From Anthoceros angustus (taxonomy: Eukaryota; Streptophyta; Anthocerotopsida; Anthocerotales; Anthocerotaceae), in assembly GCA_010909165.1 (NCBI GenBank), contig VJWM01000044.1, forward strand, positions 930,001 to 994,000: a DNA stretch of 64,000 nucleotides, in the 5' to 3' direction. Positions 10,907-21,870 of this stretch are shown here, one piece after another (position 1 is the stretch's first letter; every line of letters begins with the position of its first letter). The notes under the pieces were generated by a model. The model worked only from the letters and a program-made list of their open reading frames with translations. It did not search any database and was not told the DNA's origin. The position numbers were made by a program, and so were the translations under genes.

Positions 10907-11148
10907 TGTTACGAAACAATTAATCATCAGTAACCCTACCGTAGTCTAGTTACATGAACCGTAATTAATAGTATTTAGTAATTACTGACGGGTGTGCCTC
11001 TTGAAGAGACACCCACGGACACTATTTAAGACACACTTTGTACACATTTTAGAGCCAATTCAACACGAAATATCTTTGTGAACATAGCATCTCGATCATG
11101 CTAGACTAGATGTAAGAGATGCACAATCCTCTTGCTAGGATTTTAACA
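10907..11148 (+). repeat. copia-type LTR, full 242 bp, copy 1
   Basis: Begins TGTTA and ends TAACA (a 5-bp terminal inversion), with a TATTTAAG box in the middle and an AGACACCC region. It is immediately followed by a tRNA-type primer-binding site. Further copies: 12410-12651 (full), 24146-24387 (full, no primer-binding site after it), 20691-20920 (3' truncated), 8859-8955 (5' part) and 19914-19941 (3' part). Confidence 0.85.
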
Positions 11149-11340
11149 TGGTATCGAGTTACCACCAAACCACGACTGCGGCCCTAGAAAAGGTGAAGTA
11201 CTATACAAAACCAAGAGAAAGCCCCGGAGAGAAACCACAAAGAAAGGAAAAAAGAAAGAAAGAAGACAACAAGGAGAACTCTCAGGAGAAATTAAACCCG
11301 ATGAGAGGGACTATTTCTTCAAGGATCTTTTATGCACTCG
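11149..11340 (+). other. copia primer-binding site and leader
   Basis: TGGTATCGAGTTACC directly after the LTR matches the initiator-Met tRNA-type primer-binding site pattern of plant copia elements. A purine-rich leader follows. The same leader recurs at 12652-12777 and 19942-20160. It is interrupted at about 11340 by gypsy integrase sequence. Confidence 0.75.
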
Positions 11341-11775
11341 TGGAGAGACAAATCCGAGGTTTGTTGCAACCACCTATTCAAGTGGGCCTTGGAAAAGTAT
11401 ATCAATGGATTTCATTATGCCATTGCCGGCCAATAATGGACACACTATCATGGCGGTGGTTGATAGATTGACAAGCAAGCACACTTCATCCCTACAAAGC
11501 GGTGAAAGCTTGAAGTTGCTCGATTGTTCAAGAAGCATGTATATATGTTACATGGACTATGCATTGTGAGTGAGAGATCCCAGTTCTGCGAGTTTTGTAG
11601 ACTTATGAAGAGCTTAGTGCAATTATGTATGAGCACGGTACCACCATACGGATCAATCAGAGAGGGTGAAAGATCCAAGAAGAATACTTACGACACTGTA
11701 TACGGATGGACCGGTGAGACTGAGTAATCATCTTGAGGATGCATAATTTTGTTATAATAACATACATAGCTCCAC
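11341..11775 (+). pseudogene. gypsy integrase fragment, copy 2
   Basis: A shorter, more deleted copy of 61-530. It reads RQIRGLLQPPIQVGLGKVYQ, the HTSSLQ-like region corresponding to KQAHFIPTK, and a degraded IVSERSQFCEF segment. It ends near the word TACACACCT, where another module starts. Dead copy. Confidence 0.75.
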
Positions 11776-12409
11776 AGGCTACACACCTGCCATGTCTCCA
11801 AGCTGTGACCGGATGCCTTGGATGGATCCATCGTGCCGGTATTCTACACTACACTTGTAGAACATTTGGATGAGCAAATGAGAAGTTTCAAACATGTGCT
11901 ACGAGATGAGCATATGAGCAGTTTCAAACATGTGCTACGAGCCCGCGTCATGAGCACTGACAAAAAAATATTTCAAATACTTCCCTATGTCGCTACGCGG
12001 AAAAGCCAAAACCTAGTATGAAAGACTTGAGGGTGGCAGTGAGCTTGACTGGCCTGGATTGTGTTGTGCCTTCCTTGTCAAGTTTCATTAGACCTCGAGG
12101 TCTAGTGAAAAAGTGCAAGACGGCAGACACTCAACCGGCTCTGTGTGAAAGGACCCTAGGGGTATGAAGTGTGGGAAAGTGGGTGCCCACATAGAGTGGC
12201 AGTCCCAAATACCTCAAATGGCGATAGCAATAGTAGAAGAAGGAAGAACAACGGCAACAATAATAGCAAGCTGCGGGCGCGACTTTCGTGACACGGGCGC
12301 GCACAATCCGTGTCGTTGTAGTAAGGAGGTCGTTCCCAAGAGAATGATAGGCTCTGTTGGCCCACGTTTCAAGCGTTTCTCACCTCACGTAGTGCAAGTC
12401 TTAGACTCG
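11776..12409 (+). pseudogene. Retroelement gag fragment with zinc knuckle, copy 3
   Basis: Third copy of the block at 8276-8858, best showing KCGKVGAHIEWQ followed by the Asn-rich tail. It ends at the LTR start at 12410. Confidence 0.6.
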
Positions 12410-12651
12410 TGTTACGAAACAATTAATCATCAGTAACCCTACCGTAGTCTAGTTACATGAACCGTAATTAATAGTATTTAGTAATTACTGACGGGTGTGC
12501 CTCTTGAAGAGACACCCACGGACACTATTTAAGACACACTTTGTACACATTTTAGAGCCAATTCAACACGAAATATCTTTGTGAACATAGCATCTCGATC
12601 ATGCTAGACTAGATGTAAGAGATGCACAATCCTCTTGCTAGGATTTTAACA
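12410..12651 (+). repeat. copia-type LTR, full 242 bp, copy 2
   Basis: Same length and ends (TGTTA...TAACA) as 10907-11148 and followed by the same primer-binding site at 12652. The two LTRs enclose only 1.26 kb of unrelated fragments, so they do not bound a normal element. Confidence 0.85.
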
Positions 12652-13480
12652 TGGTATCGAGTTACCACCAAACCACGACTGCGGCCCTAGAAAAGGTGAA
12701 GTACTATACAAAACCAAGAGAAAGCCCCGGAGAGAAACCACAAAGAAAGGAAAAAAGAAAGAAAGAAGACAACAAGGATCATGGATGATCTCGCGTTACG
12801 GAGGTCATTGAGGACAATGACATCTTCCCTGTGGGGAGAGAATGACCTGGTGAAATAAGGTAGAAAGGTGAAAAAGTTGAAAAAAGGTAAAAGCTAAGTT
12901 AGTAGGCGCCTAAGAAGATGCATGTGTTGCATGCTTCATGCAATCTCTTGTTAGAGAGGAATTGCTACAACCACAAATGAAGAGCTGCCTAGAGAGGACT
13001 CTTAGTGATTAGTGGTGTAAGAATCCCTAGATTTAACTGCCTAGTTAAATTAAAATTGCGGATATATAAGGGCTAGAGCAAGGGCTTTGAGGAACAAGTT
13101 AGACTCACTCTTTGAGAGAGCGAGGCAATCTTGAGATGCTTGTTTCAAAGGGGTCATGCTACTTTCAGGACCACAAGTGACCTCAAAGTTAAGGCCTAAG
13201 TATGGAGGACCTTTCGTAGTTTAAGCGCATTGGAAATGTGGCTTACAAACTATAGCTACTGAATGGATCTTCTCTCATAATGTGTTTCATGTCTCTTTCT
13301 TTGAAACCATTTGTGATTTCGAAGAGAATGAAGATATGAATAAGAAGGATTATGTCATCACGGTTCAACACAATCATGGCTGGAAATTGTTGAATTCTGG
13401 AGAGAAGCCTGTCGTGTAATGTAGTATCTGGTAAGGCTTTTGGTTATCGAGATCCTATGGTTTCACTTGAAGATGTGCAA
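12652..13480 (+). repeat. Mosaic: copia leader, gypsy 3' end, gypsy LTR start, gypsy integrase tail
   Basis: 12652-12777 is copia primer-binding site and leader. At the word CAACAAGGA it switches to the gypsy 3' end seen at 1095-1165. The gypsy LTR 5' part follows (about 12850-13130, TATA box near 13062), then a short copia piece, then gypsy integrase tail (13170-13475, corresponding to 765-1085). At CAACAAGGA again (about 13478) it returns to copia leader. Confidence 0.65.
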
Positions 13481-14790
13481 CAAGGAGAACTCTCAGGAGA
13501 AATTAAGAGCCATGAGAGAGGGACTATTGTTTTCTTCAAGGATCTTTTATCGGCACTCGTGGAGAGAGATTCCTTTGTTCACCTACCACACCAACAACCT
13601 CGACAAGGATTCAAGCGAGTCTTATGACCACAACTTCAAGGCGTGGTGAATCAACATACAACACTTCAACTCACTTTATCGCGCTTCCATGGCTAGCAGC
13701 ACTTCCTCCCCTATGGGAGTACCGTTCTTCACCGACCAAATCAAAGAGAAGGATCGGCCGACCAACACTATCCGGTGTAGCGCGTGCGAATGAAATCCAT
13801 TTGATAGGTCGGCGTCTGGAAGGTCGTGGGCGGCACCTACTAAGCCGACCTCCACTTCCATCCCTCCACCCCAGCTGCGGATATAGGAAATGGGAGTACC
13901 TCAGGATAGTGGCACTCTGATCGGCGGACTCGACTCAAGCACGGTACGTGGAGTTCCTCACGGAGGCTTACGCCATATGGGACCAGCTATCAAACACGTA
14001 CAAGCGTTAACAATGTTCTAACCTTATGCGATTGTGCGGCGAATTCAACGCCCTCAAGATGAAGGTCGAGATCGGTGGCGGCTCACACATCTAAGTTCGG
14101 CGATTCGAGGCGGTGGCCTCTCTCGGCTCAACGATGGGGGCGCCGCCACTCAACTCCTAATGAGTTTCCGGTTCTTGACATTTCGTCACGAGATCGATGG
14201 CGACCAGCAGCTTTGCCTCAACCTCCTCTCGGCGGTGGAGGACATTATTGGTGCTCAGTCGGCGGGGAGCAGGCGCCTGGTTCTGCGAGGGTCCAAGCCC
14301 GATCAGGGCGCTTTCCACCCACTTCAAGCTCGAGGATTCGAAGGGCAAGGCAAACTTCACTAAAGTGACTTGAGATAGGCGGACAACATTGCGATCAAAG
14401 GGCGTAACAGCGGAGAAAAACCGTAAAGATACTTATGGTTTGCCTCAACAAGTTGCATCGGGATGCGGGTGGTATATCACGGACTGATGGAGCCACCACG
14501 TATGCAACGCTCATGCTCTATTCACCAAGCTGGACACTTGCCCTCTGGAGGAAGGAGCGTTACTTGGTGATGAACAGAGCAGAACCAACCTGCCAATCAT
14601 GGGACAAAGCACTTGCGAACTTCCTCTGAAGGATGGTTCGGCACTTACCTTGGAGCCTGTGCTCCTCGTCCCACAAATGGGCAAAAACCTGGTTTCCATG
14701 ACTCAGCTGCTGAAGCAAGGCGATCTTGAGATGCTTGTTTCAAGGGGGTCATGCTACTTTTTCAGGACCACAAGTCGACTTGTGCCTATG
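13481..14790 (+). pseudogene. Ty1/copia gag and protease/pre-integrase fragment
   Basis: From an ATG at 13689 the reading MASSTSSPMGVPFFTDQIKE is a typical copia gag start. Later pieces correspond to the gag helical core (a NVLTLMR-like segment near 14010, then FNALKM) in broken frames. Near 14470-14500 a degraded DSGATTHVC-type protease site reads TDGATTYAT. At 14640-14780 come LEPVLLVPQMGKNLVSMTQL and SRGSCYFF, the conserved pre-integrase region. Two shorter gag copies lie at 20080-20585 and 21860-22660. Frameshifts and the missing pol make it inactive. Confidence 0.8.
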
Positions 14791-14792
14791 CG

Positions 14793-15000
14793 TACCTCAA
14801 GGAGGTGGCCTGCAGTCGTCAGTGGACGGCGGGCTACTTGGAGCCTAGTGCTGTGTTGCTTGGAGCCTAGTGCTGTGTTGCTTGGAGCCTAGTGCTGTGT
14901 TGTGAGGTTGAGAGTGCTGAGAATCGAGCAAGTCTCTTGTGGAGTGAATTGGCGAGGTTCTAGACCACTGGGAAGCCAACACTTGTCGCTTCCTTACTGG
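14793..15000 (+). repeat. gypsy LTR, 3' part
   Basis: Matches 1628-1840 and 2530-2735, including three tandem TTGGAGCCTAGTGCTGTG units at 14839-14900. It leads into the eS10 upstream module. Confidence 0.7.
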
Positions 15001-15908
15001 CTGTGCAGCGAGGGGTGTTACTCTATGCCCCAAGGGACACATGTTTTCCATCTTTTAGGCGGAGTTCTAGCTTGGTGGACCGAGCCGCTCGTCGGGGTGG
15101 CCTTCTCGCTAACTTATACGCTGCCTATATATTTCCTTAGACGGTATTATTTTCTTAGGCTTGTATATTACCTTAGACGCTATTAATTTCTTAGGGCACC
15201 CATATGAGCACCTGTGCTCTCCAGGTTCTTTCTTTTCGGAGGCTTGGCTGCGGTCGCCTCTGTCACCATCGTTTGGACGCTTGAGTGTTGGCTCGATTCC
15301 ATCTGCTGCCGGGAATCTGTGAAGATGGTGAGCACGCCCGCCTAAATTTTGCGTCTTGCTTTTTTTTTTTCTTGTGTTGGATCACTTGTGGACTGACGGT
15401 GGAGCACAATATGTTCTCGGCTGCAGTTGATTCCGAAGAAGAACCGGGTGGAGGTGTACAAGTACCTCTTCAAAGGTTCAGCTTGGTGCACGGTTTTGCG
15501 GAGTAGAGAGAGTCGTGTATGTGTGTGGAACGCGAGTTTGGTGCTGATTTGCTATGGTGACCGTGTGCAGAGGGTGTTCTGTATGCCAAGAAGGACTTTA
15601 ATGCTCCCAAGCATCCGGAGATCGAAGTCCCGAATCTGCAGGTATTTTTGCAGTTCGATGTGCTGAAAGCTGTATCCAGGCCTTTCGCACACCTGCGGCT
15701 GCCCTAATCATTGGTGCTGCAGGTCATCAAGTTGATGCAGAGCTTCAAATCTAAGGAGTACGTGAAGGAGTCTTTTGCGTGGAGGCATTACTACTGGTAC
15801 CTGACGAACGATGGAATTGAGTATCTTCGGACTTACCTGAACTTGCCATCGGAGATCGTCCCTGCTACCTTGAAAAGTCTGCTCGTCCGCCAAGCAGGCC
15901 CATGGGAC
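15001..15908 (+). pseudogene. eS10 pseudogene copy E (upstream region to exon 4)
   Basis: Duplicates the eS10 upstream block, ATG (15325-15327), exon 2 (15427-15475), exon 3 (15571-15641) and exon 4 (from 15723) with all splice sites. One A is missing from the five-A run in the LKK codons near 15873, which shifts the frame. The gene is then cut at about 15908, where the word GGACCTCCT joins it to GC-rich retroelement sequence. The 3' exons 5-6 reappear 1.45 kb away as copy F, consistent with one gene copy split by an insertion. Confidence 0.85.
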
Positions 15909-17365
15909 CTCCTCGGCGGTCTTGCCGGGCCTCTCCGTCCAGGCTCTACACGCCCCTCGGAGTTCCTCGCTCACCGTTAAGTCCGTCCAGGCAGGGTCCT
16001 TGCTCGGGAGCAAGGGTCTCGCCCACTTCCACACACACCACCGTTGGGGTCCGTCACGGGACCTTGATCGATCTCTCGGGTGTCGGCTGCTTTCGATGGT
16101 GGGACTCACGTTAACAAGAAAACACGCAAAGGGCTGCAAGAAGCAGCATCAACACCAAGAAAGATACTTTAGAAGCTCGGCCCTCTTATATACTCACGCG
16201 AAGGTCACCGTCTTTATTACACCCCTATTACAGTGATGGCATTTCGGTGTGCCTAATCGGCCGCCTACCATCTTACGCCCCTCCCCTATCTCCGTCGTCG
16301 GTGGGCACGAGATATATGCCCTTAGTTCGCCTCGGCGCCCATTACTCGCCCTGGCTATGCAGGCGCCCCAATCGGATGATCCGCGAGACCCTTCCCTTCG
16401 AGACCACAACCAGTTGCTCTGGTCTTTCGGTGGTAACCACCACATCTTCCTCCGTGGCCCTTGAGTGGGTCCCCTCCCAATAAGACCACCATTGATTGTT
16501 CCTGCGTGAGTCGGAGGGTCCCCTCACCTCCCCAGTCGGACCTCGGGAGTCGGTCTCGGCTCAGTCCGAACTTGGGGTTCGGACTTATTTCAGTCCGTCT
16601 TCAGTCGGTCTCATCTCTGGGGTTCGGACCTCGAGGTCCGAACTTATTACCAGGGTCCGGTCCTCAAGTCCGGGACCCCCAACCTCCGGACCACCCTCTT
16701 GTTGGGGTCCGTCCACCGGCTCCTTCCATGGCTCGGATCCGTTGGTTTCCTCCTTCCTCACCTCCTTCGGGACCCTCGTCCCTACCCTCCCTGATTGGTT
16801 GCGGCTGTCTTACCTCTAGGTCGGTTGTGTTGGCGCGTCTCTCTTGGGCTCTTCTCCGCGTCCCAAACAAGGCCACCAAGGCCCCGTCTTCATCCCCATG
16901 CCCTTCTTGGAGCCTTGGGAGGTTCATCCGATTCACGGTGGGCGGAAGCTTCAATGCCTTGAGGAGCTCGGCGTGGTAGTAGGCGAAATCCGAGTCGATT
17001 CATGGATTGCCTCTTCCACATCGCCGGGCACCGTACTCCCGCCATAGGTGCTGGAGGCGGCGTCTTTGTCCGGCTTGCAGTCCGTCTCCCACAGGTTTGT
17101 CGGTGGGCCGGCGAGTCTCGCGAGGCCACAGGAGGCCTCTATTACCTCCTGCAATCGCTGATGCTCTGCTCCGGCTCCGTCGTTTCGCTCATTGCCACTT
17201 ACGCCATGGCACACGTTCCCCTCACTCTCCATAGCTGGACGATTTCTTATGCATCCAGGCTCCTCCTCCGTTCATTCGCACTGGAGCTCCGCCATCTCTC
17301 TTTCCAAGCGGTCAGCGGTTCGATTCCGCGCTTCATCGAGTTCTTCTCCATCTCGGTGGCGTCCT
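15909..17365 (-). mobile_element. GC-rich minus-strand retroelement block, copy 1
   Basis: No complete gene. Minus-strand frames are rich in Arg, Glu and Ala and read as gag-like helical sequence, for example LEREMAELQCE near 17290 and a repeated YHAELLKALKLP-type segment. Related blocks occur at 18425-19910, 22660-23090 and 24450-28560. Inverted repeats lie at 16563-16585 (9-bp arms) and 16622-16643 (perfect 22-bp palindrome). Assignment to the same element as the minus-strand protease at 21.3-21.9 kb is inference from proximity and strand. Confidence 0.45.
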
Positions 17366-17710
17366 GCTCCTTGTTTTGTTGACCTAATCTCCTTCTGCAT
17401 CTGTAGTTGCTTACTTGGGCTCCCGTGTGATGCCTGTGGCAGGGCCCTCCGCGATTTGGTGATGGCGAGAGGAAGGCTACTGCAGGGCCCTCCTCGAGGA
17501 CCTGGAGGTTTTGACAAGGGTGGAGCTCCAGGGGAATACCGTCCGGAATTCCGCGGGTATGTAATGGATCCGGAGGTCCTCAGCAGTTTTCGTGACTGCT
17601 GCTCCTTGTCACTCGATGACAGCGTTTGTTTTGTTGTGTCAGGGTGGAAGAGGAGGGGCTTTGGCCGAGGCGGCGGTGGTTTTGGTGGTTCAGCACCTTC
17701 GTTGGAGTAG
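17366..17710 (+). pseudogene. eS10 pseudogene copy F (exons 5-6)
   Basis: End of intron 4, exon 5 (from about 17444) and exon 6 to the stop at about 17708-17710. It carries the same four single-G losses as copy C, so the tail is out of frame relative to the intact gene. Its 5' border is the word CTCCTTGTT, shared with the GC-rich block (compare 18906-18916). Confidence 0.85.
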
Positions 17711-18424
17711 ATTCCTTCAGTGTGCAATTTTGATTAGGTGTTGACGAGCCGTAGATGTTTCACGATCTCATTATTGTCCTGGACACGCAAAGTGTTCAGA
17801 TGATCAAGGGCTATCGGATAGAAATTTGGATGGATTGTGTTATTCCAATGTAACGAGCAATGGAGATCAAAAACAAAATTCGGGCATTGATGCAGTTCCC
17901 ACTGTTTTTCATACCTGGCATTCTCGAAAGAGCAGGCCACTTTTTACCTGACAACACAAAGCCGGATGGTAGAACATAAATCCTCATGAAGTGGGCAGTG
18001 CAATTGACCGGAATTTTGCTTCATGTCCGCACACGAACCAGCTTACAGATGTGCAGTACCGTCGGAAGGCATCAGATGAACTCCTCCCAGCTCTGCCTCT
18101 TCACCATCTAATTTAGCGCATTGCAATAGGCAGTATGCCTATGCTTATTCTGATGCTGACAGCCCAAATTTCAGTGCCATAATTTCCATGGGAGCCAAGG
18201 TTCTTTTACCGGTAGCACCCCCCGTAACCTTCCTGGCACTGCGCTACCTATGTATTGGAACTGTACTGGAACTGAGAGATATATCATCGTGCAGTAGCGT
18301 TAGCGAAGTGCTTCGCTAAGGTCATAATTCCTACAATTCGTAAGGTCATAATTCCTAAATCCGTCTAGGACGCTTAGCTTAGGGCCGGTGCACACCGAGG
18401 GCCCCCGGCCAGTTCATACCCAGG
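17711..18424. repeat. eS10 3'-flank module copy 3 and hairpin module copy 3
   Basis: 17711-18188 repeats 6638-7110. 18189-18424 repeats 7111-7345, with the inverted repeat near 18299-18318. The join to the next GC-rich block is at AGGCCCCGT, a word present in both parents (7348 region and 16878 region). Confidence 0.7.
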
Positions 18425-19913
18425 CCCCGTCTTCATCCCCATGCCCTTCTTGGAGCCTTGGGAGGTTCATCCGATTCACGGTGGGCGGAAGCTTCAATGC
18501 CTTGAGGAGCTCGGCGTGGTAGTAGGCGAAATCCGAGTCGATTCATGGATTGCCTCTTCCACATCGCCGGGCACCGTACTCCCGCCATAGGTGCTGGAGG
18601 CGGCGTCTTTGTCCGGCTTGCAGTCCGTCTCCCACAGGTTTGTCGGTGGGCCGGCGAGTCTCGCGAGGCCACAGGAGGCCTCTATTACCTCCTGCAATCG
18701 CTGATGCTCTGCTCCGGCTCCGTCGTTTCGCTCATTGCCACTTACGCCATGGCACACGTTCCCCTCAGCTCTCCATAGCTGGACGATTTCTTATGCATCC
18801 AGGCTCCTCCTCCGTTCATTCGCACTGGAGCTCCGCCATCTCTTTCCAGCGGTCAGCGGTTCGATTCCGCGCTTCATCGAGTTCTTCTCCATCTCGGTGG
18901 CGTCCTGCTCCTTGTTCCATGTACCTCCTCGGTCCGCGGTAAAGGCGCTCTATCTCGCTCGTGATCCGCGATCACGCCCGTGAAACCCGCAGCTCGATTG
19001 TCTCTTGGGCTGCGGCTCAAGGTTTCCTGATCTTCCATCTCCGCTGCTCTTCCACTTTGCAAGCGAGTCAGGAGATCCTCCATCTCCTTATTCTGGCCTC
19101 CTTCTCTCTACCCGGCTGACCTTTGCTCGCCTCCTCTTGTTCCGCCTTGAGGCTAGTGGCGGTCCTGCCGTCTCCCTCCAGGTCGATCCCTCAGTAGTGA
19201 TCACGGTCGGTTTTAGCACTTCCGCCTCGCCCGCCTTCACCCTGGGCCTCCGTGGCTTGGTATTGTTCCGCCCTAGCCGCCTCGACGTCCCTCCGCTTGC
19301 CCTCGGCCTCCTCGCTTCCATGCTACCTCCCCTCCTGCAGAGGTCCTTTGCCGTGCTTGGGCCTCTGTCGTGCTTGATTGTTCACTGGCGGGGACCTTAG
19401 TGCAGTCTGCCAAATGGACCAGACCTCCCGTTCTGCCTCCCGGCGCTTTCCCTCCTCAATTCGCGCGAGGGATTCGCTTTCTTCTTGCCTCACAGGCCGC
19501 CTCCATCTGCTCCGGAGGAGCACCATCGCCTCCTTGTTGCCTCCACCTCACAGGTCTTTCTCGCCATCCCACGAGACCCCAGGCATACCGTCCATGGTAG
19601 CCAAAACCCGCCATGTCTCTTCCACGGGCACCGGTGAGGCACCCAAAATCCGTCGTGATCTTGGGGCATCTCCCGATCCGCCAAGGACCGCCAGCCTGCC
19701 AGTGCAGGCGAGTCCGGGTGGGCTCTTGGACCTAATCAGGACCCTTAGGTCACAGTCTTTAGTCACGGCCTCACCTTCCTTGGCCCTCTTGGCGCGCCCT
19801 CTTCTTTCTCGGGGCTCGAGGGGGTGAGGAGTTGGAGCTAAGCGTTTCCTCTCCGGTAACCTTCAACGACTCCCAGGAGGTTGGTACTCCCCATCAAGTC
19901 TCTCGGCCCACTG
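18425..19913 (-). mobile_element. GC-rich minus-strand retroelement block, copy 2
   Basis: 18425-18915 repeats 16880-17360 with small indels. The rest extends the minus-strand charged sequence, such as ARIEEGKRREAEREVW near 19440, consistent with a coiled-coil gag-like region. No complete frame, no catalytic motif. Confidence 0.4.
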
Positions 19914-20590
19914 ACACAATCCTCTTGCTAGGATTTTAACATGGTATCGAGTTACCACCAAACCACGACTGCGGCCCTAGAAAGGTGAAGCCACGTACCT
20001 TACAAAACCAAGAGAAGAAAGCCCCAGCGGGGAGAGAAACCACAAAGAAAGGAAAAAAAAAAAAGAAAAGAAAAGAAGACACAACAAGGGAGAACTCTCA
20101 CAGGAGAAATTAAGAGCCAGTAAGAGAGGGACTATTGTTTTCTTCAAGGATCTTTTGTCGGCACTCGTGGAGGAGAGATTCCTTTGTTCACCTACCACAC
20201 CAACAACCTACGACAAGGATTCAAGCGAGTCTTATGACCACAACTTCAAGGCGTGGTGAATCAACATACAACACTTCAACTTTTCGCGTTCCTACCGCTT
20301 CCCAGCGCCTCCCCTATGGGAGTAGTACCGTTCTTCACCGACCAAATCAAAGAGAAGGATCGATTCGGCCAACACTATCCGGTGTACGTGCGAATGAAAT
20401 CCATTTGATAGGTCGGCGTCTGGAAGGTCGTGGCGGCACCTACCCCAAGCCGACCTCACTTCCATCCTCCACCCCAGCTGCGGATATAGGAAATGGGAGT
20501 ACCTCAGCGGGATAGGCCGGGCACTCGTCGGACTCGACTCAAGCACGGGTGCCCGGCGTGGAGTTCCTCACGGAGGCTTACGCCATATGG
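19914..20590 (+). pseudogene. copia LTR end, primer-binding site, leader and gag start
   Basis: The last 28 bp of the LTR (to 19941) are followed by TGGTATCGAGTTACC, the purine-rich leader and the gag region near 20310 (SPMG-like, then FFTDQIKEKD in a shifted frame). The gag start seen at 13689 is degraded. The copy breaks at about 20590 after the word GCCATATGGG. Confidence 0.7.
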
Positions 20591-20920
20591 GTCGTTGTAG
20601 TAAGGAGGTCCGTTCCCAAGAGAATGATAGGCTCTGTTGGCCCACGTTTCAAGCGTTTCTCACCTCACGTGGTACCCGTCTTAGACTCCGTGTTACGAAA
20701 CAATTAATCTGTCCGTAACCCTACCGTCGTCTAGTTACCGTAGACCGTAATTAATAGTATTTAGTAATTACGAACGGGTGTGCCTCTTCGGAAGAGACAC
20801 CCACAGACACTATTTAAGACACACTTTGTACACATTTTAGAGAGCCAATTCAACACGAAATATCTTTGTGAACATAGCATCTCGATCATGCTAGACTAGA
20901 TGTAAGAGATGCACAATCCT
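20591..20920 (+). repeat. gag 3' piece and truncated copia LTR
   Basis: 20591-20690 is the stretch that always precedes the LTR. 20691-20920 is the LTR with its last ~25 bp missing. At the cut (GCACAATCCT) the sequence changes to the minus-strand methyltransferase-like motif block. Confidence 0.75.
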
Positions 20921-21250
20921 TGCTTTTGGATCCGGGTCACAATGCACGTATCTTCGCACTTTGATGCCACACTTTATGCCGCTTCAAGCGGTCTTGATGC
21001 CTCCAAAGAGTTCCACGAGCACTATGCCGTCTTCCAGGTCGCCATGTGATGACACAGGTGTTTAGGTCACAAGCAGGCTCAACCCTAGGCAGAACTTACA
21101 GTTCTCGGCTCATAGGACCTTGGTCCTCTTGCACCATCCTCCAGCTTTTGCACGGCTCATTCTGCGATCACCAGCTCCGTCCGGTGACTTGAAGAACCTC
21201 CTCAGGGTGGTTGCAACCCTAGCTTGTTTCCTCCTCCTCGTCAAAATCCT
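20921..21250 (-). pseudogene. Cytosine-methyltransferase-like motif, copy 1 (retroelement-borne)
   Basis: Read on the minus strand across small frameshifts, 21050-20925 gives a hydrophobic strand and glycine turn (LEDGIVLVELFGGI). A GLEA-like helix follows, then RRYVHCDPDPKA. This is the layout of the S-adenosylmethionine-binding motifs I and II of C5 cytosine methyltransferases. The catalytic PCQ and ENV motifs are not visible, because the block is cut by LTR sequence at 20920. Copies are at 23100-23260 and 28575-28710. In two cases it lies next to the same retroelement protease, so it probably belongs to that element. The name rests on motifs only. Confidence 0.45.
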
Positions 21251-21299
21251 CCATCGTCATTGCGGTTGTTAGACACAAGAGGTTCAAGCACGTATGGCG

Positions 21300-21870
21300 T
21301 GTCCTTCACTCTGCCAAAACCTTTGGGTAGGTAGGTGAGGTTCTCATGATCCTTGCCATGCATGCGAGAGGGATGCGGGCAATCCGTTCATCGGTTTTGC
21401 TCCAGCTTCTCGGCTGATCGATAGTATCTCCGTCCACAAATCCACCATGACTCGAGGTTTGTACAAAGCGTCCGCTCCAAGACATCAAAGTGTCGCATCG
21501 GTGACCAGCGGTGTACCTCGACAAAGGTGAAGTCTGCTGTTCTTGGTTTGAATGAAACCTTCAGCTTGTACCTTGTCACCCCCAACACATGCTCGTGGTC
21601 CCAGTGCGATGCGGATCTTCCACTTGGTTTCCTTCAACCTTTCTTGGTGGAGACCCAACGCTTCCTTCACTCTTCTTCCAACGATCACCGGGCTGCTCGG
21701 TGTCAATCAACACCCTCCTTGGTGCGAATCCATTGATTTCAATGTGCCTCTCCCGATTGTTGACCAAAGCCACTCCCACTCGTGCTTCGCTTCCACCGAG
21801 ATGCTTGGCTCGGTCAATGACATCATTGCCACTGTTGTGGCACATTGGACACTTGCCCGTCTTCAAGGAT
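21300..21870 (-). pseudogene. Ty3-type aspartic protease fragment (minus-strand element), copy 1
   Basis: Minus-strand frames read, in order, CPMCHNSGNDVIDRAK (knuckle-like), ARVGVALVNNR, EINGFAPRRVLIDT (the strand that carries the catalytic Asp; the normal DTGA is broken to DTEQ), LKETKWKIR, KVSFKPRTADFTFVEV and a VDYYRS-like tail. This is the fold order of a retroviral-type protease. Copies at 23460-23980 and 28900-29290 preserve other parts. All are frame-broken. Confidence 0.7.

Noticed and set aside
10907-12651. A complete LTR retrotransposon bounded by two 242-bp LTRs
   Set aside because: The 1.26-kb interior is leader, gypsy integrase and gag pieces in the wrong order, with no purine tract before the second LTR; it is a mosaic, not an element.
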